NCBI GenBank assembly: GCA_003255025.1 | Contig: QANY01002872.1 | Span: forward strand, 681,738-745,737 | From: Datisca glomerata | Lineage: Eukaryota > Streptophyta > Magnoliopsida > Cucurbitales > Datiscaceae | Reading direction: 5' to 3' | DNA: 64,000 nucleotides | In this document: positions 11,236 to 22,757 of the stretch, one piece after another | Layout of the letters: each line of letters opens with the position of its first letter | How positions within the stretch are numbered: position 1 is the stretch's first letter | Position numbers and translations under genes: made by a program | Notes under the pieces: model-generated | The model's input: only the letters and a program-made list of their open reading frames with translations | Database searches by the model: none | Told to the model about the DNA's origin: nothing

Positions 11236-11843
11236 AAGTGATGCAGCACTAAAGATGTAAAATAGTGGGGGTATTAGTGACAGCCAAGACTAGAAGTTAC
11301 ACAAGTTTGAATGATGTAAATCCAATAACAAGAGAAGTAAAATATTATGGGATACTAGAGAAGGTTATTGAATTGAACTATTATGCCAAGTTCAATGTAG
11401 TGTTATTTAAGTGTGAATGGATCGATACCACAAATGATAGAAGAAAAACTGATGAGTTTGGGTTTACACATCTTAACTTTTCATGTTTTGTTCACATCAG
11501 TGAGGATCTGAAAGATGAACCATTCCTCTTTGCATCTCAAGCACATACCTTGTATTATGTACAAGATTATAAAGATAAATATTGACATGTCATGGTTCAA
11601 AGAAAACCAAGAAATTTGTTTGACATGGATGATCCTAATAAGGATACAACTTTTGGGTATGAAGCAGAGATGAATTTTGAAAGTTTATACATTACCACTC
11701 CTTTAGAAGAAGTGTTAGATGATAATGAAGAATATATCAATTTAGTTAAGACATATGTCATTGGTGTAACTGTTGAAGATACAATTTATATTAATGTTGG
11801 TTCTGATCACAATAGTGAGGAATCAATTAGATTATGTCACTAA
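11236..11843 (+). pseudogene. CACTA transposase C-terminal part (DUF4216-like)
   Basis: One frame is open from 11265 to 11585 and a second from 11592 to 11843, split by a stop (KDKY* then MVQRKPRNLF). Motifs match the DUF4216 region of plant CACTA proteins: VKYYGILEKVIELNYYAKFN, VLFKCEWIDT, TDEFGFTHLNF and KDEPFLFASQA followed by YYVQD. The first part contains TAKTRSYTSLND, as in the family's conserved SSAKD-type stretch. It is the best preserved part of the element. The start is not genuine, because similarity extends upstream of the first ATG. Confidence 0.75.
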
Positions 11844-12039
11844 TAGAATAAGGTATGACTATATATATCATTTTACTATATATTACTTTAAAATGAGTTA
11901 ATATCAATCATGGCCCTTAGTATGTCTCTATTTTATAGTGTTAAAATCTATATTTTTTAGGTATCCACCATGATATATATTATACTCTTTTGTGTGTGTC
12001 TTCTGTTATGTATATAGTAATGATATATTTGTTATTTTT

Positions 12040-12990
12040 CAGAATAAATTGAAAATTATCGAATCCCAGAAGACACATTGTCTACCATTAATAAGGGTTG
12101 TAAAGTTAATAAAAGTAAGTTAAGGATATAATATCTGACAAAATATCTTAGTGAAAAGGAATGTTTGATACATAATCCAGATGATATTCCAAGAGATTAG
12201 TGGAATGTCGTCTAATTTTTGTGCTTTTATAAAGGAATGGTTTTATAATTTTTTTGTTTAATATAAACTTTTTTTGTATGTAGAATATATATTAATTTTG
12301 TTTCACAAATAACAGAGCGTAATGAAAGAAATACTACGGTGCAAATGGAACAACCGATGTAATTCATTAGGAAGAAAAATCTATGCTATAAGGGTGGCTG
12401 GAATGTTACGTAAATTTTTTGAACTATAAGTAGTATTTTTGTTTCTAGTATTGTGATCAATAATATAATTCTTTTAAACATAATGATAGATGAAGGAGTT
12501 GGAGAGAAAGCTAGACCTAGTTGAAGTGTTTATAAGCTCAATAAGCGTAATGATGGGAGTTGGGTAGATCTTGAATCTGCATCTAAAGTTGTAAGGTAAT
12601 ATTCTATTGCTATCAAAGCTTTATGTCCATATATGTCATATTTGCAATTTGAATTATTTTATGTTATAGGAAAAATTCATGATATTATGTTGACTCAATC
12701 ATTATATGGACGTCTTATTTCACCTAGAGACGCATTTTCACAAGCTATGGGTCTGAAACATCCTAGGCGAGACTGAGGAATGAATGGGATAAGGTCCAAC
12801 CCCCACTACGATATTTGGATTACAAAGTAGCTATCAGCTAGGTGAAAGGATATCTCGAACAAATGTGCATATTGAGGCTTAGATCTTAGTGCACATCGCA
12901 TGGATCTAAGGTGCAAGCTATCAACTAGCAAATGTATTTGTGTTTACGAGAATGATGCAAACATAAAATTCTTCTCACACAATTCTCAGG
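12040..12990 (+). pseudogene. Transposase_24 (Ptta/En/Spm)-like remnant
   Basis: Short family-like stretches occur in the plus frames: HNPDDIPRD (about 12175), LNKRNDGSWVDLESASKVV (about 12535-12595), and LYGRLISPRDAFSQAMGLKH (about 12695-12755). The last two resemble the DGSWV...E and P.DAF...MG..HPGR motifs of the second CACTA protein. AT-rich, intron-like sequence separates them. Assignment rests on these motifs and on position downstream of the TNPD remnant. Confidence 0.5.
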
Positions 12991-13344
12991 TGGTGATGAT
13001 ATGTTATGATGTATAAGGAATTTGTTATTTTCATAGTTAATAATTATGTTTATTTCTCACTATTAATTTTATTCATTTGCATGTCTTAATAGGATTTTCG
13101 AGCTCTCACAAGTTCGTGATCTTTCGTTCCAGGAGATTGAAGATATAACTTTTGTTAATGTGTTTTGAGACAATATCATTATTTGGTAATTGAATTATAT
13201 TACGTTGAATGTAACATGAATTGAATTTAGGCAATATTTTAGAATTGTTTTCTATTTTGGGAATTCAATTTTATAGAAATCGATAGATTTTATATCTGTA
13301 TCATAAATAATTTGTGAAACATGTATTAGTTTTAAAGATAATGG

Positions 13345-13722
13345 GATTTAAATAAAAAAAACAAGCAATTGGTAGGAACTCTACCGGTATAATTACAATT
13401 TTTCACCGATGGTTTGGAACTGCCGGCAAAAATGGAAACATTTACCGGTACTTTCAAACTGCCGCCATAAGTATGAATTTGTAGCTAAAAGCTATATATA
13501 CAAAGCCGCCATTGTAAGTTTTCTTGTCTCTTCTTTGTAGGGGTTTAACCCCAGTTAAAAGTCACTACAAAACTATCGACAAAAACATTTTTTCTTGATG
13601 ATTACTTCGGCGGTTGAAAAAACTACTGGGAAAGATTTTGTGACAATTGTTTAGGTGGCGGTTTAGAAATGCCGCACAACTTTTTACTAACCGCCTTTGT
13701 AGATTAGTTTTCTTCTAGCAAT
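13345..13722 (+). repeat. CACTA right subterminal region and presumed terminus
   Basis: TACCGGT/ACCGGTA occurs near 13383 and 13443, and GCCGCC, TGCCGGC and CGGCGG words recur up to 13690. A CACTACAAAACTATCGAC motif lies inside at 13562. The last recognisable base is at GTTTTCTTCTAGCA (about 13707-13720), where copia gag sequence begins. The expected CACTA end is therefore degenerate. Confidence 0.5.
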
Positions 13723-13960
13723 GGCACGAATATCCCACTCCTTGAGATGGTCTTTTTCTTCATCGGTGAATTTCCTCGGCAAAACATTCTTGCCTTTAGT
13801 GGCATAAGAAAGCATTACAAACTAATGAGGCTCGCATCTTCAACCTTCAAAGATTGAAGTCATTCTCCCATCAAATTTTTTAATATCATATTTTGCCACC
13901 ATAATGACACGGCTCAAACAGAAACATAGCTCTGCTACCATTTATGATGGCCACAGCCAC
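13723..13960 (-). pseudogene. copia gag start, primer-binding site and LTR edge (fragment)
   Basis: On the minus strand a primer-binding site TGGTAGCAGAGC (13940-13929) resembles the usual initiator-Met PBS. It is followed by a gag-like start at 13902 (MVAKYDIKKFDGRMTS) and, in another frame, GKNVLPRKFTDEEKDHLKEW near the CACTA boundary. Copia gag proteins begin with this KFDG pattern. An LTR should extend right from about 13945 (TGATGGCC), but its far end was not found. The rest of gag is cut off by the CACTA element. Confidence 0.55.
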
Positions 13961-14629
13961 ACGAATTTGGCAAATATGTAAAATATAAAGAAATAAAAAT
14001 AATAAAATGTGAAACACATAATAAAAGACAAAAAACATTCACGAACTACAATCTCACAAACTCAAATATTGAACAAAGTAGAATCATAAAATATTCATAG
14101 TCCCCGCCCAAATATCTCATAACTAATATGATTTGGTACAATACAAAAGAGAGGAGGAGAAAGACAAAACCTGAAGGCACCTTTATTTATTGAAAAAGGA
14201 CAAAACCTGAAGCCAACTTTTGTTTATTTATCAACGTTAGGATAAGAATCACACATTGAAACGCTTCTTAAACGTTTTGTATTATTTGGCTGCAAATATA
14301 TAAGGTGCTTTTTAGAGATTTGCAACAACAATGATTAATTACGTCGTTCACTGTAAAATCTTTCTGGGAAATTAAGAAAGATATAAACACAAATTATCTT
14401 CTCAAAAAGGTTAAGATCCTATATATTTTAATTTGGAACTTCCCTATGATTCAAAGAAAAAAACGATCATTTATGACGAGATAACCAAAAAAAGAAATAA
14501 TACTAAAGCTCAGTTATTTGAACTTCTTGCAGATCCAGTCAAATATGATTGAAATTTAAGCTCCCTTAATATTTGTAATCTAAACAGGAACTTAGGGAGA
14601 CAATTAGCTAGCAGTTAATTCAGTCAGTC
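13961..14629. other. AT-rich 3' flank of the LBD gene
   Basis: Lies between the copia fragment and the LBD stop codon and should include the gene's 3' untranslated region on the minus strand. AATAAA-like words occur, but I cannot single out a polyadenylation signal. Part of it may be the undetermined copia LTR. Confidence 0.4.
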
Positions 14630-17221
14630 TTATTTAGAGAGCGATGATGAGGTTGAGGCGTCAGTGCATGGCGTTGGAGACCCATGTCTATGAAGAAGTT
14701 CACGTGCCAATGCCTGAAGATCACCTCCGCTGCTTGCTGATAAGGTGCCACTAGCCCCAAATTGGCGCTGATGTTCTATCGGGCGCTGTTGCACAAACCA
14801 CGAGGGTTGCACCATGGGGTCGAAGAGCGACGAGAGGTCATATGTAGGTGGCATGGTAGCGGCGGAGGGAAGATCTGCAATCGAGAGCGGATGCGGAGTC
14901 ATAAGAGTTGGTTGTGGGGGGGGCGGCTGTGGCGGAGATGGAAGCTCTAGTGTTGCTAGTTGTGCCTGCAAGTATGAGAGCTCAGCTTGTAAATTCACCA
15001 CCTACAACATTGTCAATACAAATCTTTTAGTGATTTTCAAGAACAACAAGAAAAATATTACATGTAGTTATCTCTTGATCGCATCAATACTTGTTTCTTG
15101 ATATTGTCATGAGGAGGATTTTATACGCACACATCTAATAAATACGCCACATTAGTAATGAGAAGAAGGAAATTTTTCTCACCATATACATAGACAATGT
15201 CAAGGATGAATTAGAATATAATGTCCTATGACTAATTTCACGGTTATTCCTATAAAATTTTCTTCCTAATTAATACTGGGAAAGGCAGAACATTTGCATT
15301 TCTTGTGTTAAATTATGAATATTTTGTACCTTCGATTGCATTTGTACGCATGGGCTGCATTTAAATAGACTGGAGAAGTGTATATATATAACTATAATTT
15401 TAGTACAATGTACTAAAATCTGAGCGAACTATCTACGCCCAGAATTATGAACAAGTGTATATATATATAATTATTAATTTTTTTAGAAACAAGCGAAATA
15501 TGTTAACATCGACTAAATTTTTCTTAATTTTTTAGTTAACAAGCTGGGTATATATGGGTTTAAAATTGAGATTTACTTTGAGGAGAGGTATTACTACCAA
15601 TTAGAATATCACTCAAACCACGATAAAATTTCAAGCACACTATTTAATGCAATGTCAAATAATTTATTTTGGTTTATACTTTTTAAGGTTTGGTTTAGAC
15701 ATATGAGAAATTGCTTGTGCACTATTCAAGAGGGAAGATAAATTAGAAGATGCATGGTAGGTGAGCTTGGATCTCGTAATTTATTTAATCCATAAACATA
15801 TTATAGTTGTAATACACTGCTTTAGAATGATTATACGACATCGTGTTTCATTTTTCCAGGGAAACAGCTGAGCTATCTAGCTAAACTATCCAATGTCACG
15901 ATAATCATCATTCTTCCTTAAATGTTTTGGTTATCATTGTACTATATAAACATTAAAAATTATGGTTCTGTAAATAAAATCTTAATAAAATTCATCATAA
16001 GATATTATAGCAGAAAAAGGAAATTTTCATTTTCCTTTATTCGTTTATTTATTAGATTAAATAATATAGAGTGACCAGACTACCCTTTAGAAGCTTCAAA
16101 TTTGTTTGCGAATAATCCAAACAATTAGACGAATGGAAAGCATAGGATATATGATTATTGTCCCTAACCAAAAGCCTAATTTTGAAAACTAAAAATAATA
16201 ATAAGACCCACCATTTTCCTTAACAACTGCAAAAATCAACAAAAATGCACAAGTAACCGCCGACCACATGATTCAGTAATCAAATTATATTAAAAAGAAA
16301 CAATATTCTTGATTTCAGTAAAAGCACTTGAAACTGTCCCCTAAGAAGCTTTTATCAAAACTACATCACTTTTGTTTCTGATATTAATACTCTAGATTTA
16401 TGTAAACTAGAAACCCTCTTCTGTACGTAAATCTACATTGCCTGCCTTTTTGTTGCAATGGCAAATTTTAATAAGTAAACTTTCTTCTATTTATAAACCT
16501 CTTCATTTATAATTTTTGTACACATTATAAAAGTAGTTGCGATAAAGGACTTAATTCCAAAACTGAAAAATGAAGAAAGTTTTCAAGCATTATAACTATT
16601 TTAAATGACAACTTTCTTGTAAATAATTATTGCATCCAATTTTATGAGATTATTCCAAACTCCTTATTATATGTCAAAAGCGATCCCGGCGGATTGATCC
16701 GAGACCTCCAAATTTATAATCTATTAAATTCATCTTCATCAAATGACTTATATAAAATGAAAAAAAAAAAGATACAGCAAAACGAAATAATTCGTACCCA
16801 AAAAGGAAAAAAATGTAATTAGAAATTGAATGAAGATCATGATCTTTATAAAAGTAAGAGCTAATTAGCAAAGTAAATTAACCTGTTGTTGAAGAGCGAA
16901 GATGTGAGCAACACAGCCGTAAACGGGATCTCGAAGCCGAGCCTGAGCCTCGTAACAAATAGTAACCACCGCATCAAGCCGCTTGTGGACCGGAATATGA
17001 AGGAGAAGTTTAGACACATTGCTAGCACCAAACACCTTGTGCACCGCTGCGAAATGTGCGGCCCCTTGCTCCGAGTCAAAATAGGGTGCAAATATACACC
17101 CTGGTACGCATTTCCTTCTTAAAAACTTGCAAGCCCCGCATGGACCCCCACTGCCACTACTACCACTACTTCCTCCACCACCACCACTACCTCCGCCGCT
17201 AGTACTAGGGTTTGCACTCAT
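14630..17221 (-). CDS. LBD18: LOB-domain transcription factor, LBD18-like (two exons)
   Basis: Exon 1 is 17221-16883 (113 codons) and exon 2 is 15001-14630 (123 codons plus stop), joined in phase 0 to give 236 residues. The donor CAG|GTTAAT and acceptor TTGTAG|GTG are canonical. After a Gly/Ser-rich N-terminus (residues 8-26), the LOB zinc-binding motif C-X2-C-X6-C-X3-C is intact at C28, C31, C38 and C42. The GAS block follows ([20 protein letters not shown] ... DPVYGCV), then the L-X6-L-X3-L-X6-L coil, which the intron splits ([16 protein letters not shown]). The C-terminal half ([36 protein letters not shown]) matches the LBD18 type of class I LBD proteins, nuclear regulators linked to lateral-root and vascular development. 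The 1.88-kb intron is long. Family call firm; LBD18 versus close paralogues (LBD30/31) less so. Confidence 0.93.
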
Positions 17222-17570
17222 CTTGATCTCTTATTTTAGGGCAAATTAAGAGATGATTTAATAATGGAGAAATGAGAGAACTGGGAAAGTAGAGGTGAGG
17301 TGAGATGATGTCACATAATTAAACAAGGTAGGGTTTGGGGATGGAAAGGAGACGGAGAGCTTGAAAAAGGGAAGGTTAGGGTTTGGTGGAATTGTTTTTT
17401 TTTTGTTCTGAGTTTGTGGGTTGGATTGGGTATTTAATGGAAGGGTGTTTTGATTTGAAAAAGCGAAAGAGAAGAAGTCTTTAAAGCCACGCGATAGAGC
17501 AAAGCCTTAACACCTACATTTAGTTGCTTGCGTGAAGCAAACATGCGATTAGCCCTGTTTCTATTTGGTA

Positions 17571-17576
<6 letters not shown>
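17222..17576 (-). promoter_or_regulatory. presumed 5' flank and promoter of the LBD gene
   Basis: Upstream of the ATG, on the minus strand, is a purine/pyrimidine-biased stretch with a TATA-like CATTAAATACCC near 17430-17440, about 215 bp before the start codon. A long CT microsatellite lies just beyond. The transcription start cannot be placed from sequence alone. Confidence 0.35.

Positions 17577-17615
<39 letters not shown>
17577..17615. repeat. (CT)n microsatellite
   Basis: About 19 uninterrupted CT units roughly 360 bp upstream of the LBD start codon. On the minus (gene) strand it reads as GA repeat, a common feature of plant promoter regions. Confidence 0.95.
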
Positions 17616-17618
<3 letters not shown>

Positions 17619-17639
17619 GGTATAGTTTTTTCTTTCGAA

Positions 17640-20300
17640 GCCCTCGTGAATTTTCCTACATAACTCCTTCCCCTCTCTCGTTCTCCTTCTCTAGATTAAT
17701 ATTAAATAGGATTGATGAAATTGATTTAAAATAAAATGAATTGACACAAATGATTAAGCCATGAGAAATTGTGAGTTCAACCCATCCTACACAGAATTTT
17801 AATAGAATTTTCAATTTTAAAAGAAAAATTGTTATAAATATAAATAATAGGTGAAGGGCTTTAAAAAGAGGAATAAAAGGATGGTTTTGGCAAAACGGAA
17901 AAGGAAAGGTGAGATTTTGAAGGTCGAAACGTGTCGAGGGAACTGTCAATTTTTTTGCCACACTGCGTGTATTAGGCTGCGTGGAGGGCAAAAGACGCCA
18001 ACTCTCTTCTCTCTCTATCTCTATTTCTGTCTAAACGTTGAAAATGTTACAAGTCTCTCTCTTTTCCTCTGGATCGTTGGTAATAAAACAAAATGTCCTG
18101 AAAATGACAGAATAACTCCACCCCTTTTTACTTTCAACTAGTCAGACCCTTAATCACACAGATAATAGTTGAGAGAGAGAGAGAGAGAGATGCTTATGAA
18201 GTGGGTTCGGAAAGAAGAATTTTGTCTGATTGAATCATGAAGATGAATTGGTGTTAAGTTATTTACTTGATATAGAAAGAAAGAAAAGCAAGAAGATAAC
18301 CATATAAGCAAAACACATTCACTAATTAAGAAGTATCTATGGAGATAGTTACAATCCTTAAATTGGTTGCGTTGATGATTACGATGTTGACATCAGTAAT
18401 TAATGTGTAACTCACCATCCAAAATCAATCACCCACGTAAGCATATGTATCATACAGGAATAAACAGAGTTTTTCAAAATGAAAAAAAAAAGATAAATAT
18501 ATTATATATTTCTCCTCGTTTCGCTCTTTCTGTCTCCTTTCACAGTACATTACTTGCTCCATCGACGCCAACCGACCCCTCGTATATTGCCCTCTAATTA
18601 TTTTTAATGAACGAGATAAATCCAGCTTAAGTGTGTTCCACTTTCTTCTGATTTTACCATTCTAAGTTTGAGAAATTGATATTTTATTTGAGATTTATCA
18701 GGAATTTTATCTTATATTGAAGAAGGGTGCGACTCGAGCTATATTGAGATTTATTAATTTGACAACATTGAGGTTTTCGCAATTCATAGTAAAACAATTC
18801 TAAATTAAAAAAATGAGCTTAAATAGATAGATGGGGCTTTATCCTATACAATTTTTGGAAATAAAATTGATTTATTGAAAATCTTTCTTTGTCCATAGGA
18901 TTAGGGTATTTGTGAAGTCCAAACCGAAATCACATGAAGGCAAAGTGAAACTCTGACTAACTACACTATCAGAATTTTGATCGATTTATTGAAGAGGTTG
19001 ACCAACGTATTTACCAAGAGAATATCCATACAAAAACCTACAAATATGACTCACTTAATACATGATTTACAATTATTACACAATTAAAAAATAATAATTT
19101 AACCAGATATCTCCTTGCCAATTGGTCATAAGAACCTTTTCAAACTCAAGATCAGACTAAACAAAATTGTTTCCATCTCCTCTCAAACAAAAGTTTTTAA
19201 AAAGTTTCAAAAGTAATTTTTAAAAATATTTTAAAAGCAAGACATAATAGCCTGTTATGAGCAACATCTCAATTGAAATTTTTCCAACCAAAATGAATCA
19301 ATTTTCATAAAAAATTAAAACAATGAAGAGAGTCATTTTGTTCATCATAATATTCATTCCATTCCATGCCAAAGTAGGCCAATATTAATATCTTTTCATT
19401 AGGGAACCAATCAAAAAGGTCAAACAACAAAGTTCGGCGTTCAAAGTCCAAACGCGCTATTACCAATCTCTTCGCGCCACGTTAATGGAGGTGACTAGAA
19501 TCGTAACGGCCGGGTAATTGCTGATGTTATACTGAGGTACCACGCGCCGTTCCACTTGAAAAAACAAGGTAACGTCCTATGCTCCGGTCCTCTCACTCCT
19601 CTCCCTATTTTGTTTTTTTAATTAAAAAAGAAAATGAGGAAAATATAAAATCTGATCGAAAATACAAAATTTAAGTTAGAAACATTTCGTAACGGCGCGT
19701 CACCGCGCCGTCCGGCTCTTGTCCGGTCCGTGTGCTGTGAAAAGGAGGCACTGACAGAAGCTTCAGTCCCACCAGATCATTGACGCGTGTTGTCTTTCGA
19801 ATGTACTGTCCCGTTTTGATCACCGGTTGCTTACGTTCGCACTCTGTTCATGCATCTCTTGATGAACATTGTGACCAAATATGTACCAACTTTGTTCGGA
19901 CTAGATATCTCACTGTTCTAAGGAAAATAAAAGATCATGTTGGTCAATCTCTTGAAGAAAATGAACATACAAGGTGTATTTGCACTATAAAATAAAACTT
20001 AAAATACAAAAAATCATAACTATTTTTTCTTCTTCATGTTTATTTCGAACTCATCGATATATTAAAACTAAACTCAACGATCTATATGAGATTAACATAA
20101 CCCCTCATATTGAATTTTTCAACCTGAGTGGATTTCAATTTCTTCTAAGGTAATAGTTCTTATTATTTGGGTTATTAAAAATGTAATAGAGCTTTATACA
20201 ATATTTATTAATTTGGTGGCTAGCTGGGTAGATGACTAAAGTGATAAGAAGATGACTAAAGTGATAAGGAGATGTTGATAAAAGAATTGTGTTAATTACT
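17640..20300. other. long stretch without a recognised gene
   Basis: Contains a (GA)10 run at 18171-18190, a GC-richer patch at 19430-19780 with ACGCGCCGTTCC-type words, and a 20-bp perfect-to-near-perfect duplication (GATGACTAAAGTGATAAG at 20231 and 20251). Short reading frames here have no family-like motifs. The GC-richer patch could be an old promoter or CpG-containing insertion, but I cannot assign it. Confidence 0.45.
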
Positions 20301-20689
20301 TGTTGTTTCATTAAGCTTAATTTAGAGAGTCATGATAATGCAAGAGGCATTGAAAACACCTCGCACGAGGTAACATCGAAAATCAATAAATTGACGGACT
20401 GACGCGATAAGTAAGTCCACTCTATTAGACGGGAGACACAATATAAATGGTCGAAGCTAAAAGCTAGATGCAGAATTAGACAAAGAGAAAGTATAAAATA
20501 TTCTCCAAAAACTATCATGATCTTAGATTATATACGTAAGATCAAATCATCGAGAGGAGCATACTTAAATTCAAAAGTGAAATTTAAACTCAACAAAAAA
20601 AGTTAAACAAAGAATAGTTCATTCAATATGGACCGCCTCAAACAATCATTCTAGTCTCTAATGATAGTAAATATATATCAAGTAAACCT

Positions 20690-21000
20690 AACTTATGATT
20701 CATTATGAACACTTTATGAAAACTTACTAACTTTCGGCATCAAAGGCCCCTTAGCGGCAACACTCGGTATTGTTAGAGGTTTGTTAACCCCACTTTTCAT
20801 TTTAGGTAATCCGTAGAACAGGACCGGATCACTAGAAATCTTGTGGGGAAAGCACACGGTTCACAGTTCGTCATCTCTTTGCGAGTCTCAGAGTAAAAAG
20901 TTTAAGGTACTCACTCACGTAATATTTTTTGTTACACTTGTCAAAAATTCTAAAAGACCACGGGAAAGATGATATCGCCCCCTCCGTGAATAAATCATGC
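20690..21000 (+). repeat. gypsy-type LTR fragment
   Basis: TTACTAACTTTCGGCATCAA, AGGCCCCTTAGCGGCAACAC and TCGGTATTG resemble the conserved R/U5 core of plant Ty3/gypsy (Tat-like) LTRs, where a TTACTTACTTAGGCATCGGA-like phrase precedes GGCAACAC. GC-richer sequence follows to about 21480 without clear coding. No partner LTR, primer site or target duplication was found, so this is a fragment or decayed solo LTR. Confidence 0.45.
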
Positions 21001-22080
21001 ACTTTATAGACACAGAGCCACCTTGGACTCCTCCACCATCACCGTACTTTCCATCTAAGATCTACAAAAAACGAATATTCACAAGCCCCAATTTTTATAC
21101 TGATCGGTTCAAAGTAATTTTCCGTCCATTTTGATTCTGGAAGATTGCACGAAACCTCCAGGAGCCGCCACACGTTCCCTCGGGGGGTCGTCTACCTCCG
21201 CTGAAATTTCATAACTCCACTCGACCAAATCCCCCGACCACGCCCCTCCGTGCACCTGATCCACCGCCCATAAACTAAAAGACGCAATTGACTTGCCCAA
21301 GAGCCCATCCCGTGGTTAGGACCATGACATGCGCCCCTCGACGCACAACCCACGATCTCAACCTGCGCGCCAGCTCTCCCCCGGTTCTCGACCTGCACGT
21401 CGGATGACCAGAACTTTGGGCCTCATAACTTAGGCCGCGAAGCCTCATAGTGCCGCGAAGCCACTTCTGCATCTGTCAACTAATTATCTATCTACTTATT
21501 TATCTATTGATTATATTTGCATTTGATTCATGTAATTAACTTATCTTGTGATAATTAAGTTATGTCAATATTCCACAGAAAACATCAACATTCAATAGAT
21601 CTCTACCAGATTGATCTTCGTCTGCCGTGAAATTCAGCCATGATTATACGACATCAAACTTCAGACATATCCACCGACTCGTAAGTTCCTCCCAGCTGTA
21701 CATGCGTATCAAACAAGTACCTTACATTTGAGTTTCTTAACCTCAAGTACAATATTTTATTTGCTCAAAAGTGAATTGAGCAATTACATAAGTTTATTGT
21801 CTAATGTCCTTTTAAAGGGATCGATCGTTCAACAAATTAAATCAATCGTAGTGATCGACTTTATATCAATTGTACAGGTGATGTCAACTCAAAATTAAGC
21901 ATATTTTATCATACTCTATAATTATCGTATAAATCATGATTATTATATCTTATAGTGTTTGGGTCGCCTATTTAATTATTCCTGTAGCCTGATGCTATTA
22001 TCAATAGTATGGGTCTATCATCGATAACATAAAAAATGATCAACCATGTTTGATTTCTTCCTAATAATTTGCACATCATG
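21001..22080. other. no recognised gene
   Basis: 21100-21470 is GC-rich and gives overlapping minus-strand readings with no family signature, probably continuing the degraded LTR element. 21480-22080 is AT-rich and featureless apart from a short GATCGATCG-type palindrome near 21820. Confidence 0.4.
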
Positions 22081-22307
22081 TACTACAAGAAAAAGTTCTT
22101 TTAGCGACCAAACATTTATTTAGCCATGAAGTTAAATTCGTGGCTAATAGCCTCTTTAAGCAACTAAAATTTGTGTTGATCGCTAAAAACTCTGATTTTT
22201 CACCCGGGAAAGGAAAACAGGTGGCACGCCTTTTCTATAAGGATTTTGCCGACGAATAGAAAATTTCATCGACAAAGAGTAGGGTTTTAGATTTTGTGAA
22301 AAAATAA

Positions 22308-22640
22308 TCAAATAATGACAAGAAAGGATGAAATGTAAAATCGCATAATAAGGATAGTGAAATTTGTAGCAGATATGAGTTTTCCTGCAAACAAACGCTA
22401 TTCTAACCACAACAGCAACCCAAATAGTGAAAACAGAGAAGTTACAGCCTGAAACAATGAAGAAAAATAATCTTGATTACTCAAAAATGGTGAATTTCAC
22501 CAAGAATAGTGAAATTACACCCTTATACCAAGATGTTCGAGAGCTTGGTCTCTCCTAAAATAACCAAACCCCCCCCCCCCNCCCCCCCCCCCCCAATTTT
22601 ATTCAATCATCATGATTACAATATTGCATTTATCATGGGA
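22308..22640 (-). repeat. segment duplicated in inverted orientation at 29150-29577
   Basis: The reverse complement of this stretch aligns with 29150-29577 over at least 300 bp. Shared words include GGATAGTGAAATTTGTAGCA, CACAACAGCAACCCAAATAG and GTGAAATTACACCC. The poly-C run with an N at 22581 corresponds to a G-rich run at 29201-29221 in the other copy. It belongs to the outer element, or to something inserted in it; the partner is inside the inner CACTA element. Confidence 0.85.
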
Positions 22641-22757
22641 GGAATATAAAAAAATTTCATACAAACATTTAATCGTATTAAAGATAAAATCAAACCATTA
22701 AATATTCATAACACTATAAGAATATCGAGAAGACATAGAAACGATTAATATCATTTC

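Larger units (their letters stand above)
8520..13722 (+). mobile_element. decayed CACTA (En/Spm) transposon carrying both transposase genes
   Basis: On the plus strand the order is TNPD-type transposase (about 8631-10800), DUF4216-type domain (11236-11843) and Transposase_24-like segment (12040-12990). A right terminal region follows, with TACCGGT and GCCGCC repeats (13345-13700), ending GTTTTCTTCTAGCA near 13720. The left terminus was not found, so 8520 marks only the start of recognisable coding. Stops, frameshifts and a tandem duplication show it is inactive. It abuts a minus-strand copia gag fragment, suggesting insertion into that element. Confidence 0.7.

Noticed and set aside
13562..13722. 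CACTACAAAACTATCGAC as the start of a separate MITE
   Set aside because: It lies within the CACTA subterminal repeat region and no opposed end with a matching triplet was found.
14762..17122. Plus-strand frames over the LBD exons
   Set aside because: They mirror the conserved minus-strand LOB-domain exons and contain no motif of their own.
21109..21472. Three overlapping minus-strand frames in GC-rich sequence as a gene
   Set aside because: No family motif, no consistent single frame, and the block follows a gypsy LTR-like core, so it is more likely decayed retroelement.
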